A stretch of 50,333 nucleotides of DNA, taken from positions 1 through 50,333 of the forward strand of contig NZ_LMZQ01000041.1 in the NCBI RefSeq assembly GCF_001442625.1, written 5' to 3'. The stretch's first letter is position 1; each line of letters starts with the position of its first letter. Shown piece by piece: positions 1-8,437 of this stretch. The translations under genes and the position numbers were made by a program. Under the pieces are notes generated by a model. The model was given only the letters and a program-made list of their open reading frames with translations. It had not been told where the DNA came from and ran no database searches. This DNA comes from Pedobacter ginsenosidimutans (GTDB taxonomy: Bacteria > Bacteroidota > Bacteroidia > Sphingobacteriales > Sphingobacteriaceae).

Positions 1-2
1 CG

Positions 3-605
3 GCCTTAGTGCTAAAATACAGATTACCCAATGATCTGATTATGAAAAATCGTTCAATCGGGCCATTACAGGATGCTGAGCAAGCCATAAAAACAGTGCG
101 CGAACGGGCTAAGGAATGGAACATTGATACAGCAAAAGTTGGGATAATGGGTTTTTCGGCCGGAGGCCATGTTGCCTCTACGCTATCTACCCATTATAAA
201 GATCTAGTGATCCCAAATAAGGAGAAAACAAATCTTCGACCAGATTTTTCCATACTCATTTATCCTGTGATTACCTTTCAGGATAGTATTTTGCATAAAG
301 GATCCAAAAAAGCTTTAATCGGAGAAAATGCATCGACCGAAAAAACAGCTGAATATTCGAATGAGTTACAGGTAAATAAAGATACACCCCCTGCTTTTTT
401 GATTCATTGCAGTGATGATAAAGTAGTACCGGTGGCTAATACTATAAACTATTATCAGGCACTTAAAAACAACGGGGTAAAGGCCGAAATGCATATCTAC
501 GCTACAGGAGGCCATGGTTTTGGCTTAAAAAACGCCACGAGAACCGATAATTGGCTTGAACAGTGCATAGCATGGATGACTGAAATGAAAATCAAAACAC
601 TATAA
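3..605 (+). CDS. Alpha/beta hydrolase, acetyl-esterase/BD-FAE type (5' end outside window)
   Basis: C-terminal part of a serine esterase of the alpha/beta hydrolase fold (BD-FAE/COG0657 type), a family that removes acetyl or feruloyl groups from polysaccharides or cleaves small esters. The frame is open to the window edge: codons before the GTG at 9 read Ala-Leu and continue into VLKYRLP, the strand before the nucleophile elbow in this family, so the GTG is not the true start. The nucleophile elbow GFSAGG is visible, then HCSDDKVVPV with the acid Asp and GGHGFGL with the catalytic His near the C-terminus, so the triad appears complete. About 200 residues are seen; roughly the first third, with any signal peptide and the oxyanion-hole HGG, is missing. 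It converges with the gamma-glutamyltransferase gene. The substrate is not readable from the sequence. Confidence 0.85.
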   Translation, partial: ALVLKYRLPNDLIMKNRSIGPLQDAEQAIKTVRERAKEWNIDTAKVGIMGFSAGGHVASTLSTHYKDLVIPNKEKTNLRPDFSILIYPVITFQDSILHKGSKKALIGENASTEKTAEYSNELQVNKDTPPAFLIHCSDDKVVPVANTINYYQALKNNGVKAEMHIYATGGHGFGLKNATRTDNWLEQCIAWMTEMKIKTL

Positions 606-650
606 GGTTTCTTCAATTGTGCAGGATTAATTTTTAAATGAGGATTGATA

Positions 651-2531
651 CTACCATGCAATACCATAATCTTCACCATGATTACTCGAGCCACCTTGCA
701 AACTATTGTGCTTCCAATCAAAATAAATGGCGTTGATTGGCCCACTGGTACGTTCTGAAAAACTGAGGGTATAACCCATTTTTTTCAGTTCATTGCGCAC
801 CTCCTCTTTCGTGTTGGTATTTAACAAGATCTGACCAGGTTTTGGTTCTCTGTCGCTTGTTTTAGCACCACCCAGCGAAAGCCAAAGCTGATTGGTGTTA
901 AAGTTAGCAGCTTCAGTTGCCCTTTGCACGTTCATGCCAAACTCAGCCATGTTTAAAAAGAACTGCAGCAGATTCTGATCCTGGGTATCTCCGCCCTGAA
1001 CTGCAGCGGATACAAATGGTTTACCATCTTTGATAAACAATGAAGGCGACAGGGTTACCCTTGGGCGTTTTCCCGGTGCAACAACATTGAAGGGATTTAA
1101 AGTAGAATCGAGCACAAAACTTTGCATCCTTTGACTCATCCCAATACCTGTATTACCGGCAATACAGGCCGGAAGCCAGCCACCACTTGGGGTAACTGAT
1201 ACCACCCAACCGGCTTTATCTGCAGCTTCTATCGATGTTGTTCCCCTCCACAAACGGTCTTCATAAATTTCTTTTGGCGTATTATTACCAAGGTCGTGCT
1301 TTGGCGCAAAGTTACGCTTGGCTGTATCGGGGTTAAAGCCTCTGCTTTTTAACAGATTTAAATAAGGGTTTTTCTTGCCTTCGTATGGGTAAGGATCACC
1401 AGGGCCGGTGTTCGCATCATTTTTATCAAGCTGAATGAGCGAGGCCCTTTGTTTTGCATAATCTTTACTTAACAAGCCTTTCATCGGTTCAGCAGGACTT
1501 TGGTTTGGATCACCATAATAAAAATCGCGGTCTGCAAAAGAAAGATTCATAGCCTGATAAACAGTATGGATATATTTTGAGCTATTGTAGCCCATTGCTT
1601 TTAGGTCGAAATTCTCTAATATATTCAAGGCTTGCAGTAAAACGGGGCCTTGGGTCCACTGTTTTAATTTGTATACTTTAATGCCTTTATAATCGGTGCT
1701 TAGTGCATCTTCTTCGACTGGTTTCCATTTAGCAAGATCATCCATGGTAATCAATCCACCTTGTTCCTTACTCCCACGCACGAATTCCTTGGCGATGTCT
1801 CCTTTATAGAAACGATCGTAAGCAGCCATTAATGCCTCTTGCCTTGAACTACCTCTCTTCAGCGCAGCTTGCTCTGCTTCAACCATTTTGGTTAGAGTGG
1901 CTAATAGATCTTTTTGAATAAAAACCTCCCCAGCTTCTGGCGCTTCGCGTTTTTCGCCCAAATGTGGCAACAGTACTTTTTTACTATAAGGCCAGGTTTT
2001 AATCAATTCTTTATCGCGCTCCATACTGTTTGCTGCCTGTGCTTCTATGGCATAACCTGCGGCCATGTGCATAGCAGGTGCCAAAACCTGCCCCAGGCTC
2101 ATGCTGCCATATTTACTCAGCATATAAATCAGTCCGCCGGGTGTACCTGGTGTGGTTGCGGCCAAAGGGCCGTATTCTGGCGGAAAGTTATAACCTTTAG
2201 CTTTAAAAAAGGCTACGGTTGCCCCGGTTGGGGCAACACCCATTGCATTAATCGCAATCACCTTTTTTGTATTTGGGTTATAGATCAACGCCTGCGTTTC
2301 TCCTCCCCAGCTTAAAGTATCCCACATGGTGCAGGTGGCAGCCAACATGGCACATGCCGCATCAACTGCATTTCCACCCTGCTGGAAGATTATCGACCCT
2401 GCTGTTGCTGCCATAGGCTTTCCGGTGATGGCCATCCAGCTGTTGCCATAAAGCATTGGCTTTTGTGTTTGCTGTGCAAACAAAGGCTGAAGAGAGAGTG
2501 ATAATAACAGAAACAGGGCTAAATTTTTCAT
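651..2531 (-). CDS. ggt: Gamma-glutamyltransferase family protein, exported
   Basis: Ntn-hydrolase of the gamma-glutamyltransferase family, which cleaves gamma-glutamyl bonds such as that of glutathione, usually in the periplasm after self-cleavage into two subunits. I start it at the ATG at 2531 because MKNLALFLLLSLS..LFAQ is a clean signal peptide; the reading frame extends 16 codons further up without hydrophobic logic. The product is about 626 residues. Visible signatures are GNAVDAACAMLA near the N-terminus, the processing site RGTTSIEAADKAGW with Thr near residue 431, and the PGKRPRVTLSPSLF block. Two departures from the enterobacterial type stand out: the TTH nucleophile motif reads TTS, and the SPGG oxyanion motif reads VQGGDTQ. 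It is therefore a divergent member whose donor could differ. It stands alone, with no close same-strand partner. Confidence 0.85.
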   Translation of the reverse strand: MKNLALFLLLSLSLQPLFAQQTQKPMLYGNSWMAITGKPMAATAGSIIFQQGGNAVDAACAMLAATCTMWDTLSWGGETQALIYNPNTKKVIAINAMGVAPTGATVAFFKAKGYNFPPEYGPLAATTPGTPGGLIYMLSKYGSMSLGQVLAPAMHMAAGYAIEAQAANSMERDKELIKTWPYSKKVLLPHLGEKREAPEAGEVFIQKDLLATLTKMVEAEQAALKRGSSRQEALMAAYDRFYKGDIAKEFVRGSKEQGGLITMDDLAKWKPVEEDALSTDYKGIKVYKLKQWTQGPVLLQALNILENFDLKAMGYNSSKYIHTVYQAMNLSFADRDFYYGDPNQSPAEPMKGLLSKDYAKQRASLIQLDKNDANTGPGDPYPYEGKKNPYLNLLKSRGFNPDTAKRNFAPKHDLGNNTPKEIYEDRLWRGTTSIEAADKAGWVVSVTPSGGWLPACIAGNTGIGMSQRMQSFVLDSTLNPFNVVAPGKRPRVTLSPSLFIKDGKPFVSAAVQGGDTQDQNLLQFFLNMAEFGMNVQRATEAANFNTNQLWLSLGGAKTSDREPKPGQILLNTNTKEEVRNELKKMGYTLSFSERTSGPINAIYFDWKHNSLQGGSSNHGEDYGIAW

Positions 2532-2706
2532 AGTTCCAATATAGCTAAAATATGTACTATAGCAGTCTAGCGTCTGCACAACAACCCTTAATTCAGGGAA
2601 TAAAACAAGCTTGTTACAAATTTAAACAGTACCAGAACAGCTTATCGTAGTGCCCGTAGTTAGCTTTTCTAAATTCATCCCACTAGAAGAATGCAGGATT
2701 CTATTC

Positions 2707-3030
2707 TTATTTCTTTTTCTTGGGTTTCGGCTCAGGCAGTTCAGCAACGGTAATGCTAACCAGTTTTTTTAGCCAATCGCGATCTTCCAACTTCTCTTCG
2801 ATTAGAAACTGATTTTTTGCACCCGGGTAAGGAGGAGCTTCAACAATATCCTTTATATAAGCTCTTCCGGATAAGGTTGGCTTAACAAACAGCTTGTTGT
2901 CGCACACCAGCGCAAACAATTTATCATCAAAATACAACCCATATTCGCCAAACATTTTTTTATAGCTAACCTGTCCAGAATAATCTATCTGATCTATTAT
3001 AAAGTCTACGAATTTTTGGTCTGAGGCCAT
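2707..3030 (-). CDS. TfoX N-terminal domain protein
   Basis: A 107-residue protein made of a single TfoX/Sxy N-terminal domain: QVSYKKMFGEYGLYFDDKLFALVCDNKLFVK matches the family core in which a Met-Phe-Gly-Glu-Tyr-Gly turn precedes the sheet (residues about 22-52). The tail ends in a lysine run after ELPEPKP. Full-length TfoX of gamma-proteobacteria has a second domain and activates competence genes; standalone N-terminal domains like this are common in Bacteroidota and their job is unknown, so a competence role should not be assumed. The ATG at 3030 starts right at the domain and no earlier start is needed. It is monocistronic between the gamma-glutamyltransferase and a plus-strand HTH gene. 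Confidence 0.8.
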   Translation of the reverse strand: MASDQKFVDFIIDQIDYSGQVSYKKMFGEYGLYFDDKLFALVCDNKLFVKPTLSGRAYIKDIVEAPPYPGAKNQFLIEEKLEDRDWLKKLVSITVAELPEPKPKKKK

Positions 3031-3204
3031 TTGTAAATTGATCTAATTGGAATGCGAGCAAGGCTAAATGAATAATCAATAAGCAACTTTTAACTGTATT
3101 TAAGATAAAATTTCGCCAATTGCACTAAGATAAGCACAATCAACCATTAAATTAAACCTAAACGCAGACTAATCATTGGCTCATTGCTTTTCTTTTGATT
3201 CTGG

Positions 3205-3235
3205 TTTGTAATAATGGGCTTAATCACTAAATTTG
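3205..3235 (+). promoter_or_regulatory. Bacteroidota-type promoter
   Basis: TTTG at 3205-3208, a 19-base spacer, then TAAATTTG at 3228-3235, an exact match to the Bacteroidota housekeeping consensus TTTG-N17-23-TAnnTTTG. It predicts a transcript start near 3242 and a leader of about 55 bases before the ATG at 3297. Confidence 0.6.
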
Positions 3236-3296
3236 CCGCCCAAATGAACAATTGATATAAAGTCTACGATTGTTCTAAACGGTAAAAAAGAATAAA

Positions 3297-3578
3297 ATGG
3301 AAGAAAACGATTTTGTTTCTATCTGGCTGGAAGAAACAGGAAATCCTGCAATTGAGAAATTAGCACAGCTAAATCTTGAAGTTGCCAATAAAACTACAAA
3401 AGTACTTGCAGAAAAGGGTGCAACAGAAAACGATCTTGCTTCCCTACTGGATATTAATCCTGATGAAATTAAAAGGTGGTTAACTGGCAGACATGTCTTC
3501 AGCATCAAAACCATTAACGAAATTGTTATTGCAATGGCTGAAATTACACAGAGAGAACAACAGCCTGAATTCCTATAA
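3297..3578 (+). CDS. Small HTH (XRE-like) protein
   Basis: A 93-residue protein with a helix-turn-helix of XRE type: KVLAEKGATENDLASLLDIN followed by PDEIKRWLTGRH, where the second part has the look of a recognition helix (residues about 38-68). The N-terminal 35 residues form a charged helix with IEKLAQLNLEVANKT. It probably binds DNA as a dimer. A consensus promoter lies 60 bases upstream. No toxin-like gene adjoins it in an operon: the next gene downstream is convergent GH28, so a toxin-antitoxin role has no contextual support. Target and signal are unknown. Confidence 0.7.
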   Translation: MEENDFVSIWLEETGNPAIEKLAQLNLEVANKTTKVLAEKGATENDLASLLDINPDEIKRWLTGRHVFSIKTINEIVIAMAEITQREQQPEFL

Positions 3579-3706
3579 TTTATTCAATTCTACTTTTAGT
3601 CTTGATTAAGTGCTAATTTAAATCCATACGATCTTCCTTTACGGTTATAAAACAGGCTATTAATTGGATTTTGGCGTAAGCATTTAAATATTAGGGCAAC
3701 CCTTAA

Positions 3707-5125
3707 TTATTTATCTGCTGTAGTTTCGTTAAAGTTCACGGTTTTGAGCTTACTTACATTCTTTTGTTCAAGTGCTTTTCCGGCATAACCAGGCTTATTT
3801 ATACCCCATACTACATTACTGTTAAATAGGCTGATGTATCCCGTATTTTCAAAATAAAAGCCTGCAATCGCACTTTTAACAAGTCCTTCTACATTACTCG
3901 GTCTACGGTCGTATACGCCGCCTTCTTCTTTTGTTGTTTTATCGAGATAAACACTAACCTGATCAAAATAGATCTCTGAAATTTTATCGGGACTTTCGCC
4001 ACTGATGTACACACCACTTTCTCCCGTACATCGGATATTACTGAAATAAATATGCTTAACCGCTCCTACCTTTCCCTTTGTTTGTCCTTTTGGTAAACGC
4101 CAACCAGCATCTTTATTGTTGCTGGTTGCTCTTGGGTAAGCAGTAATATAAATCGGCTCTGCCTTGCCCCACCATACATCCGAAAAAAGTTTCGATTCGA
4201 TAAACAGGTTAGAAAAAATCACGTTGTTTACCGTACCCTCATCACGGTTTTGAATGCCAATGCCGCGGTTGCTTTTCCTGATATTACAATTATTGATGAG
4301 CACATTACTGATCCTGTCCATATTTTCAGAACCTATTTTTATGGCGCATGAGCTAGAGGTCATGGTACAGTTACTAATCACAATATTTTCGCAAGCACCG
4401 TATTCTTCAAATTCCCGTCTGTTTTTTAAACAGATACAATCATCACCTGATTCGATAAAACAATTGGTGATCCTCACATTTTTACTGTGATCCAGATCAA
4501 TACCATCGCTGTTACGGATTTTAATACTGTTCAAAAGTGTAATATTCGATATCGATACATCATTACAACCAACTAAATGAACCGTCCAGTAGGCTGAATT
4601 CTGAAAAGTTACCCCATCTATATTCAGTTTATTACAGCCGATCAAAGTAAGCAAATGCGGCCTTGGATCTATAATATTAAAGGGTTTTAATACATAGGAA
4701 TCGCTAAGCTCCTCGCCCATAAACGAAATCCCATTTCCATCAATTACACCTGTTCCACTGATGCTCACCTGTTCGAGTTTTTCCCCGCCTATCCAAATGG
4801 TTCCCTCGCCTTTGTTTTCACGAAAGGCACTTTGGGTATATAATTTTTCATCTGGACTGGCCAAAAGCTTAGCCCCACCTTCCACTCTTAAATCGATGAA
4901 CGATTTTAAGTTAAAAGGACCAGTTAAAAACACATGACCAGCGGGTACAACGACCTGTCCCCCCCCTGCTGCTGCACAGGCGTCGATGGTTTTCTGGATA
5001 GCGGCTGCATCGTTGGTTTTGCCATCGCCAACTGCACCGTAGTTTTTAATATTGTATAATTTATTTTGAGCCATTGCGCCGAAAGAAATCAGCAGGACAA
5101 AAAAAAGTAAGGTTTTAATCTTCAT
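3707..5125 (-). CDS. Glycoside hydrolase family 28, divergent polygalacturonase-like, exported
   Basis: A right-handed beta-helix protein of the GH28 type, which hydrolyses galacturonan or rhamnogalacturonan chains. I take the ATG at 5125 (MKIKTLLFFVLLISFGAMAQ) as start because the signal peptide begins there; an ATG at 5134 is also possible. About 472 residues. The pectate-lyase-3-like opening YNIKNYGAVGDGKTNDAAAIQ is followed by the helix coils. The GH28 motifs NSDGIDLD and SGDDCICLK carry the conserved Asp residues, but the usual GHG histidine motif is replaced by SSCAIKIGSE and the RIK motif is not obvious, so this is a divergent subfamily and activity on plain polygalacturonan is uncertain. 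It follows the symporter gene by about 50 bases on the same strand and is probably co-transcribed with it, behind the LacI-type operator at 6879. Confidence 0.85.
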   Translation of the reverse strand: MKIKTLLFFVLLISFGAMAQNKLYNIKNYGAVGDGKTNDAAAIQKTIDACAAAGGGQVVVPAGHVFLTGPFNLKSFIDLRVEGGAKLLASPDEKLYTQSAFRENKGEGTIWIGGEKLEQVSISGTGVIDGNGISFMGEELSDSYVLKPFNIIDPRPHLLTLIGCNKLNIDGVTFQNSAYWTVHLVGCNDVSISNITLLNSIKIRNSDGIDLDHSKNVRITNCFIESGDDCICLKNRREFEEYGACENIVISNCTMTSSSCAIKIGSENMDRISNVLINNCNIRKSNRGIGIQNRDEGTVNNVIFSNLFIESKLFSDVWWGKAEPIYITAYPRATSNNKDAGWRLPKGQTKGKVGAVKHIYFSNIRCTGESGVYISGESPDKISEIYFDQVSVYLDKTTKEEGGVYDRRPSNVEGLVKSAIAGFYFENTGYISLFNSNVVWGINKPGYAGKALEQKNVSKLKTVNFNETTADK

Positions 5126-5175
5126 TTTTAACATGTTAGAAATAAATACATCAACTATTTTATATAAAGCTTCGC

Positions 5176-6804
5176 TTACCAAAAAACAGTATAAAGTGCT
5201 GCAAGGATTCCACAGATAATAACCGAGGCAATGGTAAAGGCCGGAGTAACCTTAAACATACTGCTATCAATTTCAAGTCCCTGCGGATTATCTTTACTTT
5301 TCGGATCGGTTAGTGTTACCACAATCATTAATCCTATTATAATCATAAACACCCACGACATTCTGTTTAAGAAAGGAATCGGTGCGATAGCGCCATTGGT
5401 AACTGTAGGCAAGAATTTAAACAAAGTAGATAAGGGGATGGTTAATAAAGCAGCAGTAAGCGCTGCACGCGATGTGGTTTTCTTCCAGAAAAAGCCCAGT
5501 AAAAAGATGGCAAAAACACCGGGCGAAATAAAGCCGACATATTCTTGAATGAACTGATAAACCTGATCGAAACTACGTAATGCCGGAGCAATAACGATAG
5601 CAATCAGAGATGCAATAACCACAGACCACCTCCCAACTGAAACCAAACGTATTTCTGAAGCTTCGGGTTTGATAAACTTTTTGTAAATATCCAGCGTAAA
5701 TATGGTGGCTATACTGTTGCACTTCCCTGCTAAAGAGGCCACAATCGCAGCAGTAAGTGCGGCAAAAGCAAGGCCTTTAATCCCTGCGGGCAATAAATTC
5801 ATCAATACCGGGTAGGCGTGATCCGGCTTAACCGTTCCAGCTGCATCAAGCATTTCGGAATGGAAATAACCACGTTGATAAAGTACATAAGCCGCAATAC
5901 CAGGAATAACAACGATTACCGGAATTAGTAATTTTAAAAATGCAGCAAATATTAGTCCGTTGCGCCCGGTCTTTAAATCGGCTCCCAATGCCCTTTGAAC
6001 AATATACTGGTTACAACCCCAATAATTTAAATTATTGATCCACAAACCACCTACCAGCACCGCAATGCCCGGTAGTTCGCTGTAGAATTTATCTCCTTTC
6101 GAAAATATCATATGAAAATGATCAGACGCTTCACTGCGTAATAATGGAAGCGAGGCTAAAACACTTGGTGCATCTAATTTTTCGGATACGAGTTTAAGTG
6201 CCATATAACAGGTAATCAATCCGCCTGCAACTAAAACAAAAACCTGTATTACATCGGTATAACCAATTACCTTCATACCTCCTAGTGTAATGATGGCAGA
6301 AAAAATGGCCAGAAAAATGATGCATATATTAAAAGGAACGCCTGTAATGGTTTCAATAGCAATAGCACCAAGAAAGAAAATAGACGTTAAGTTTACAAAC
6401 ACATAAACGAGTAGCCAAAAAACAGCCATCAGCGTACTCACCGTATTATTATAACGGTTAGACAGGAACTGTGGCATGGTGTAAATTTTGTTCTTGATAT
6501 AAATGGGCAGAAAAAATATGGCTACAATAATTAGCGTAGCGGCGGCCATCCATTCGTAACTTGCAATGGCAAGTCCCATAGCAAAACCCGAACCCGACAT
6601 GCCAATGAAATGCTCGGCAGAAATATTAGAAGCAATGATAGATGCGCCAATTGCCCACCAAGTGAGCGAGCCTTCTGCCAGAAAATAATCCTTGGTATCG
6701 GTACGTTTTTTTTTCTTGCTCCGATAAACCCAATAACCATATGCCGAAACAATAATAAAATACATCAAAAAAACAGCATAATCGAATGCAGACAAGTGGT
6801 TCAT
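5176..6804 (-). CDS. Sodium/solute symporter (SSS family, SGLT-like)
   Basis: Inner-membrane sodium-coupled uptake transporter of the SSS family, 542 residues with about 14 hydrophobic segments. SGLT-type signatures include DYFLAEGSLTWWAIGASIIASNISAEHFIGMSGSG near residues 40-75, the region that lines the sugar and sodium sites in vSGLT, and GGLWINNLNYWGCNQYIVQRALGA in the middle. The SGLT branch carries hexoses, uronates or myo-inositol, so sequence alone does not choose; neighbouring GH28 and inositol oxygenase make a hexuronate or inositol the best guesses. It is the first gene of a two-gene unit with GH28. A LacI-type operator lies about 85 bases upstream of its ATG, so control by the adjacent regulator is likely. 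Confidence 0.88.
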   Translation of the reverse strand: MNHLSAFDYAVFLMYFIIVSAYGYWVYRSKKKKRTDTKDYFLAEGSLTWWAIGASIIASNISAEHFIGMSGSGFAMGLAIASYEWMAAATLIIVAIFFLPIYIKNKIYTMPQFLSNRYNNTVSTLMAVFWLLVYVFVNLTSIFFLGAIAIETITGVPFNICIIFLAIFSAIITLGGMKVIGYTDVIQVFVLVAGGLITCYMALKLVSEKLDAPSVLASLPLLRSEASDHFHMIFSKGDKFYSELPGIAVLVGGLWINNLNYWGCNQYIVQRALGADLKTGRNGLIFAAFLKLLIPVIVVIPGIAAYVLYQRGYFHSEMLDAAGTVKPDHAYPVLMNLLPAGIKGLAFAALTAAIVASLAGKCNSIATIFTLDIYKKFIKPEASEIRLVSVGRWSVVIASLIAIVIAPALRSFDQVYQFIQEYVGFISPGVFAIFLLGFFWKKTTSRAALTAALLTIPLSTLFKFLPTVTNGAIAPIPFLNRMSWVFMIIIGLMIVVTLTDPKSKDNPQGLEIDSSMFKVTPAFTIASVIICGILAALYTVFW

Positions 6805-6878
6805 ATGGATTTTTTATATTTGGTTTTTTTTAAAAATCAGAAAAAATCCCAATGTTGGGGGCTAAATTCTATTATTTA

Positions 6879-6898
6879 ATTACGTAAACGTTTTCGCC
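6879..6898 (-). promoter_or_regulatory. Predicted LacI-family operator upstream of symporter-GH28
   Basis: The plus strand reads ATTACGTAAACGTTTTCGCC. GTAAAC-GTTTTC (6884-6895) is an 11/12 palindrome around a central CG, the usual LacI-family form. The 11-mer TTACGTAAACG recurs in reverse complement at 8325-8344 upstream of MIOX. It lies between the regulator stop and the symporter start, about 85 bases from the latter. Confidence 0.6.
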
Positions 6899-6930
6899 TA
6901 GCTTGTAGCAACAACATAGATTTACCCCTG

Positions 6931-7938
6931 TTAGCAGCCTGTCGATTCGCGCTTGATCAACATCGATTTCAAAATTATATTCTGTTCATCATCAAGTTGT
7001 TTATTATTGAGAATTTTGAACAGGCATTTTGCCGCTTCACGCCCAATTTCGAAAGCTGGCTGTGTAATTGTAGTAAGCGAAGGATTCAGAAGCTTTGCTG
7101 TACTCAGGTTCGAAAAACTCAGTATTTTCACATCACTCGGAATCTTTAGATCCATTTCTCTGCAGGCGCAATAAGCAGGAATAATAAATTCTTCAATGGA
7201 AGAAAAAAGTCCATCGGGCTTATACTTCTTAAGCAGTTCCTTTATATGTTGCAGATTAAGTTCTTCGTCATCCTGATATTTAACAACGGGCTGCTCACCA
7301 GCAGCTATTCCATGCGTTTTCAGTGCATCAAGATAACCTGCAAACCGAGCTTTACCAGCAGGAAGATTTTCCAACCCATATAGATACGCAATTTTGGTAC
7401 AACCGCATTCAATTAAATGCTCAGTCGCCTGAAAAGCAATTTCGTAATCATCGGTAGTTACTTTAACTGCATCTAAATTTTCATAAACGCGGTCGAAAAA
7501 CACCAATGGAATTTTCTTAACCAGGTTAGTATAATATTCACTGTTATACTCACTGCTAGATACAGATGTAAGAATACCATCTACCCGGCCATTTAATAAA
7601 CTATTGGTAAAGGCAACTTCTGCCTCTATATTCTCGTGGGTTTGGTATATAAGTACATGATAACCATATTGTCTGGCAATCTCCTCAATTCCTTTTATGG
7701 ATAGCGAGAAAAAGTTATTGGCTACGCAGGGAATAATTACCGCTACAGTTTTAGTTTTATGGCTCCGTAAGTTGCTGGCGGCTGGATTAGGTGTATAATT
7801 TAACTCTTTGGCTAAGGTCCATACCCTGTTTTTAGTTTTTAAACTGATCTCGTAACTATCATTGAGGGCCTTAGAAACGGTTGCGATGGAAATATTTAAT
7901 TCCTGAGCCAACCGCTTAATGTTCACTGCTTCCGCCAT
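6931..7938 (-). CDS. LacI-family transcriptional regulator
   Basis: A 335-residue LacI/GalR regulator. The N-terminal helix-turn-helix NIKRLAQELNISIATVSKAL (residues about 6-25) is followed by the hinge-helix region NPAASNLRSHKT and a periplasmic-binding-protein-like sensor domain starting at KTVAVIIPCVANNFFS and running to the end. The sensor core contains DGILTSVSSS, VFFDRV and ITQPAFEIGREAA, all normal for the family. It probably binds a sugar, uronate or inositol-derived ligand. It lies between the symporter-GH28 unit to its left, on the same strand, and the MIOX-SusCD unit to its right, and both carry the same operator-like palindrome while its own upstream region does not. The simplest reading is a local regulator of both units; activation versus repression cannot be told. 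Confidence 0.92.
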   Translation of the reverse strand: MAEAVNIKRLAQELNISIATVSKALNDSYEISLKTKNRVWTLAKELNYTPNPAASNLRSHKTKTVAVIIPCVANNFFSLSIKGIEEIARQYGYHVLIYQTHENIEAEVAFTNSLLNGRVDGILTSVSSSEYNSEYYTNLVKKIPLVFFDRVYENLDAVKVTTDDYEIAFQATEHLIECGCTKIAYLYGLENLPAGKARFAGYLDALKTHGIAAGEQPVVKYQDDEELNLQHIKELLKKYKPDGLFSSIEEFIIPAYCACREMDLKIPSDVKILSFSNLSTAKLLNPSLTTITQPAFEIGREAAKCLFKILNNKQLDDEQNIILKSMLIKRESTGC

Positions 7939-8437
7939 GTCTTAAAAATTTGTTTAGTTAGTTTTTTTCAGAAGAAAATGCCCATATAAAACCTTAGTTA
8001 GTGATACAATAGGTCAAAAGCTCCTTTTCACCAGCATCTTCATCAAAAACAATCCAGCTTGCCCCAATTTTAGAGCAGATTTGCCGAATTTATGTTCATC
8101 ATATTTGTTGGTTACAGCAATAAGATACTTCTTTTGACTAAGAAAAAGCATCTGCTTCAAACGAAAATATGAAATAATCGTAACAACAACGTTTATTTCT
8201 TTTCTTTTATACATTTCACTAATGGGCATTCAGGCAGAAAAGAACGACCATTAGTGTAACTCAAACTGTAACCTATTAAATATAAACAAATTAAAGTTGA
8301 TTACACAGTGTAGAATTAAAATTTACTTAATCGTTTACGTAAATAAAATCGGCAAAATATAAAAGTTTAAGCTTCTAAAAACTCAACTTTAACTTATAAA
8401 ACCAAAGAAAATCTTTAACCAATCCATTTCTAGCCTT
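7939..8437. other. Intergenic region between regulator and MIOX
   Basis: About 500 bases without a convincing gene. A 71-codon minus-strand frame at 8014-8229 has no recognisable domain, no start signal and composition like the flanking spacer, and I do not accept it. The only structured element I see is the operator-like palindrome at 8325-8344. Confidence 0.6.
8325..8344 (+). promoter_or_regulatory. Predicted LacI-family operator upstream of MIOX-SusCD
   Basis: The plus strand reads ACTTAATCGTTTACGTAAAT. The half-site GTTTAC (8333-8338) is perfect and the left half TTAATC matches 4 of 6. In the sense of the downstream gene, CGTTTACGTAA is identical to the site upstream of the symporter and has the same orientation. 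It is centred about 105 bases before the MIOX start. Confidence 0.55.

Noticed and set aside
1914..2315. A 133-codon plus-strand frame inside the gamma-glutamyltransferase gene
   Set aside because: Antisense to a clearly coding region with complete family motifs; its own product is Cys/His/Phe-rich nonsense.
8014..8229. A 71-codon minus-strand frame between the LacI gene and MIOX
   Set aside because: No domain, no start signal, poor composition, and it overlaps no conserved context; it is taken as spacer.
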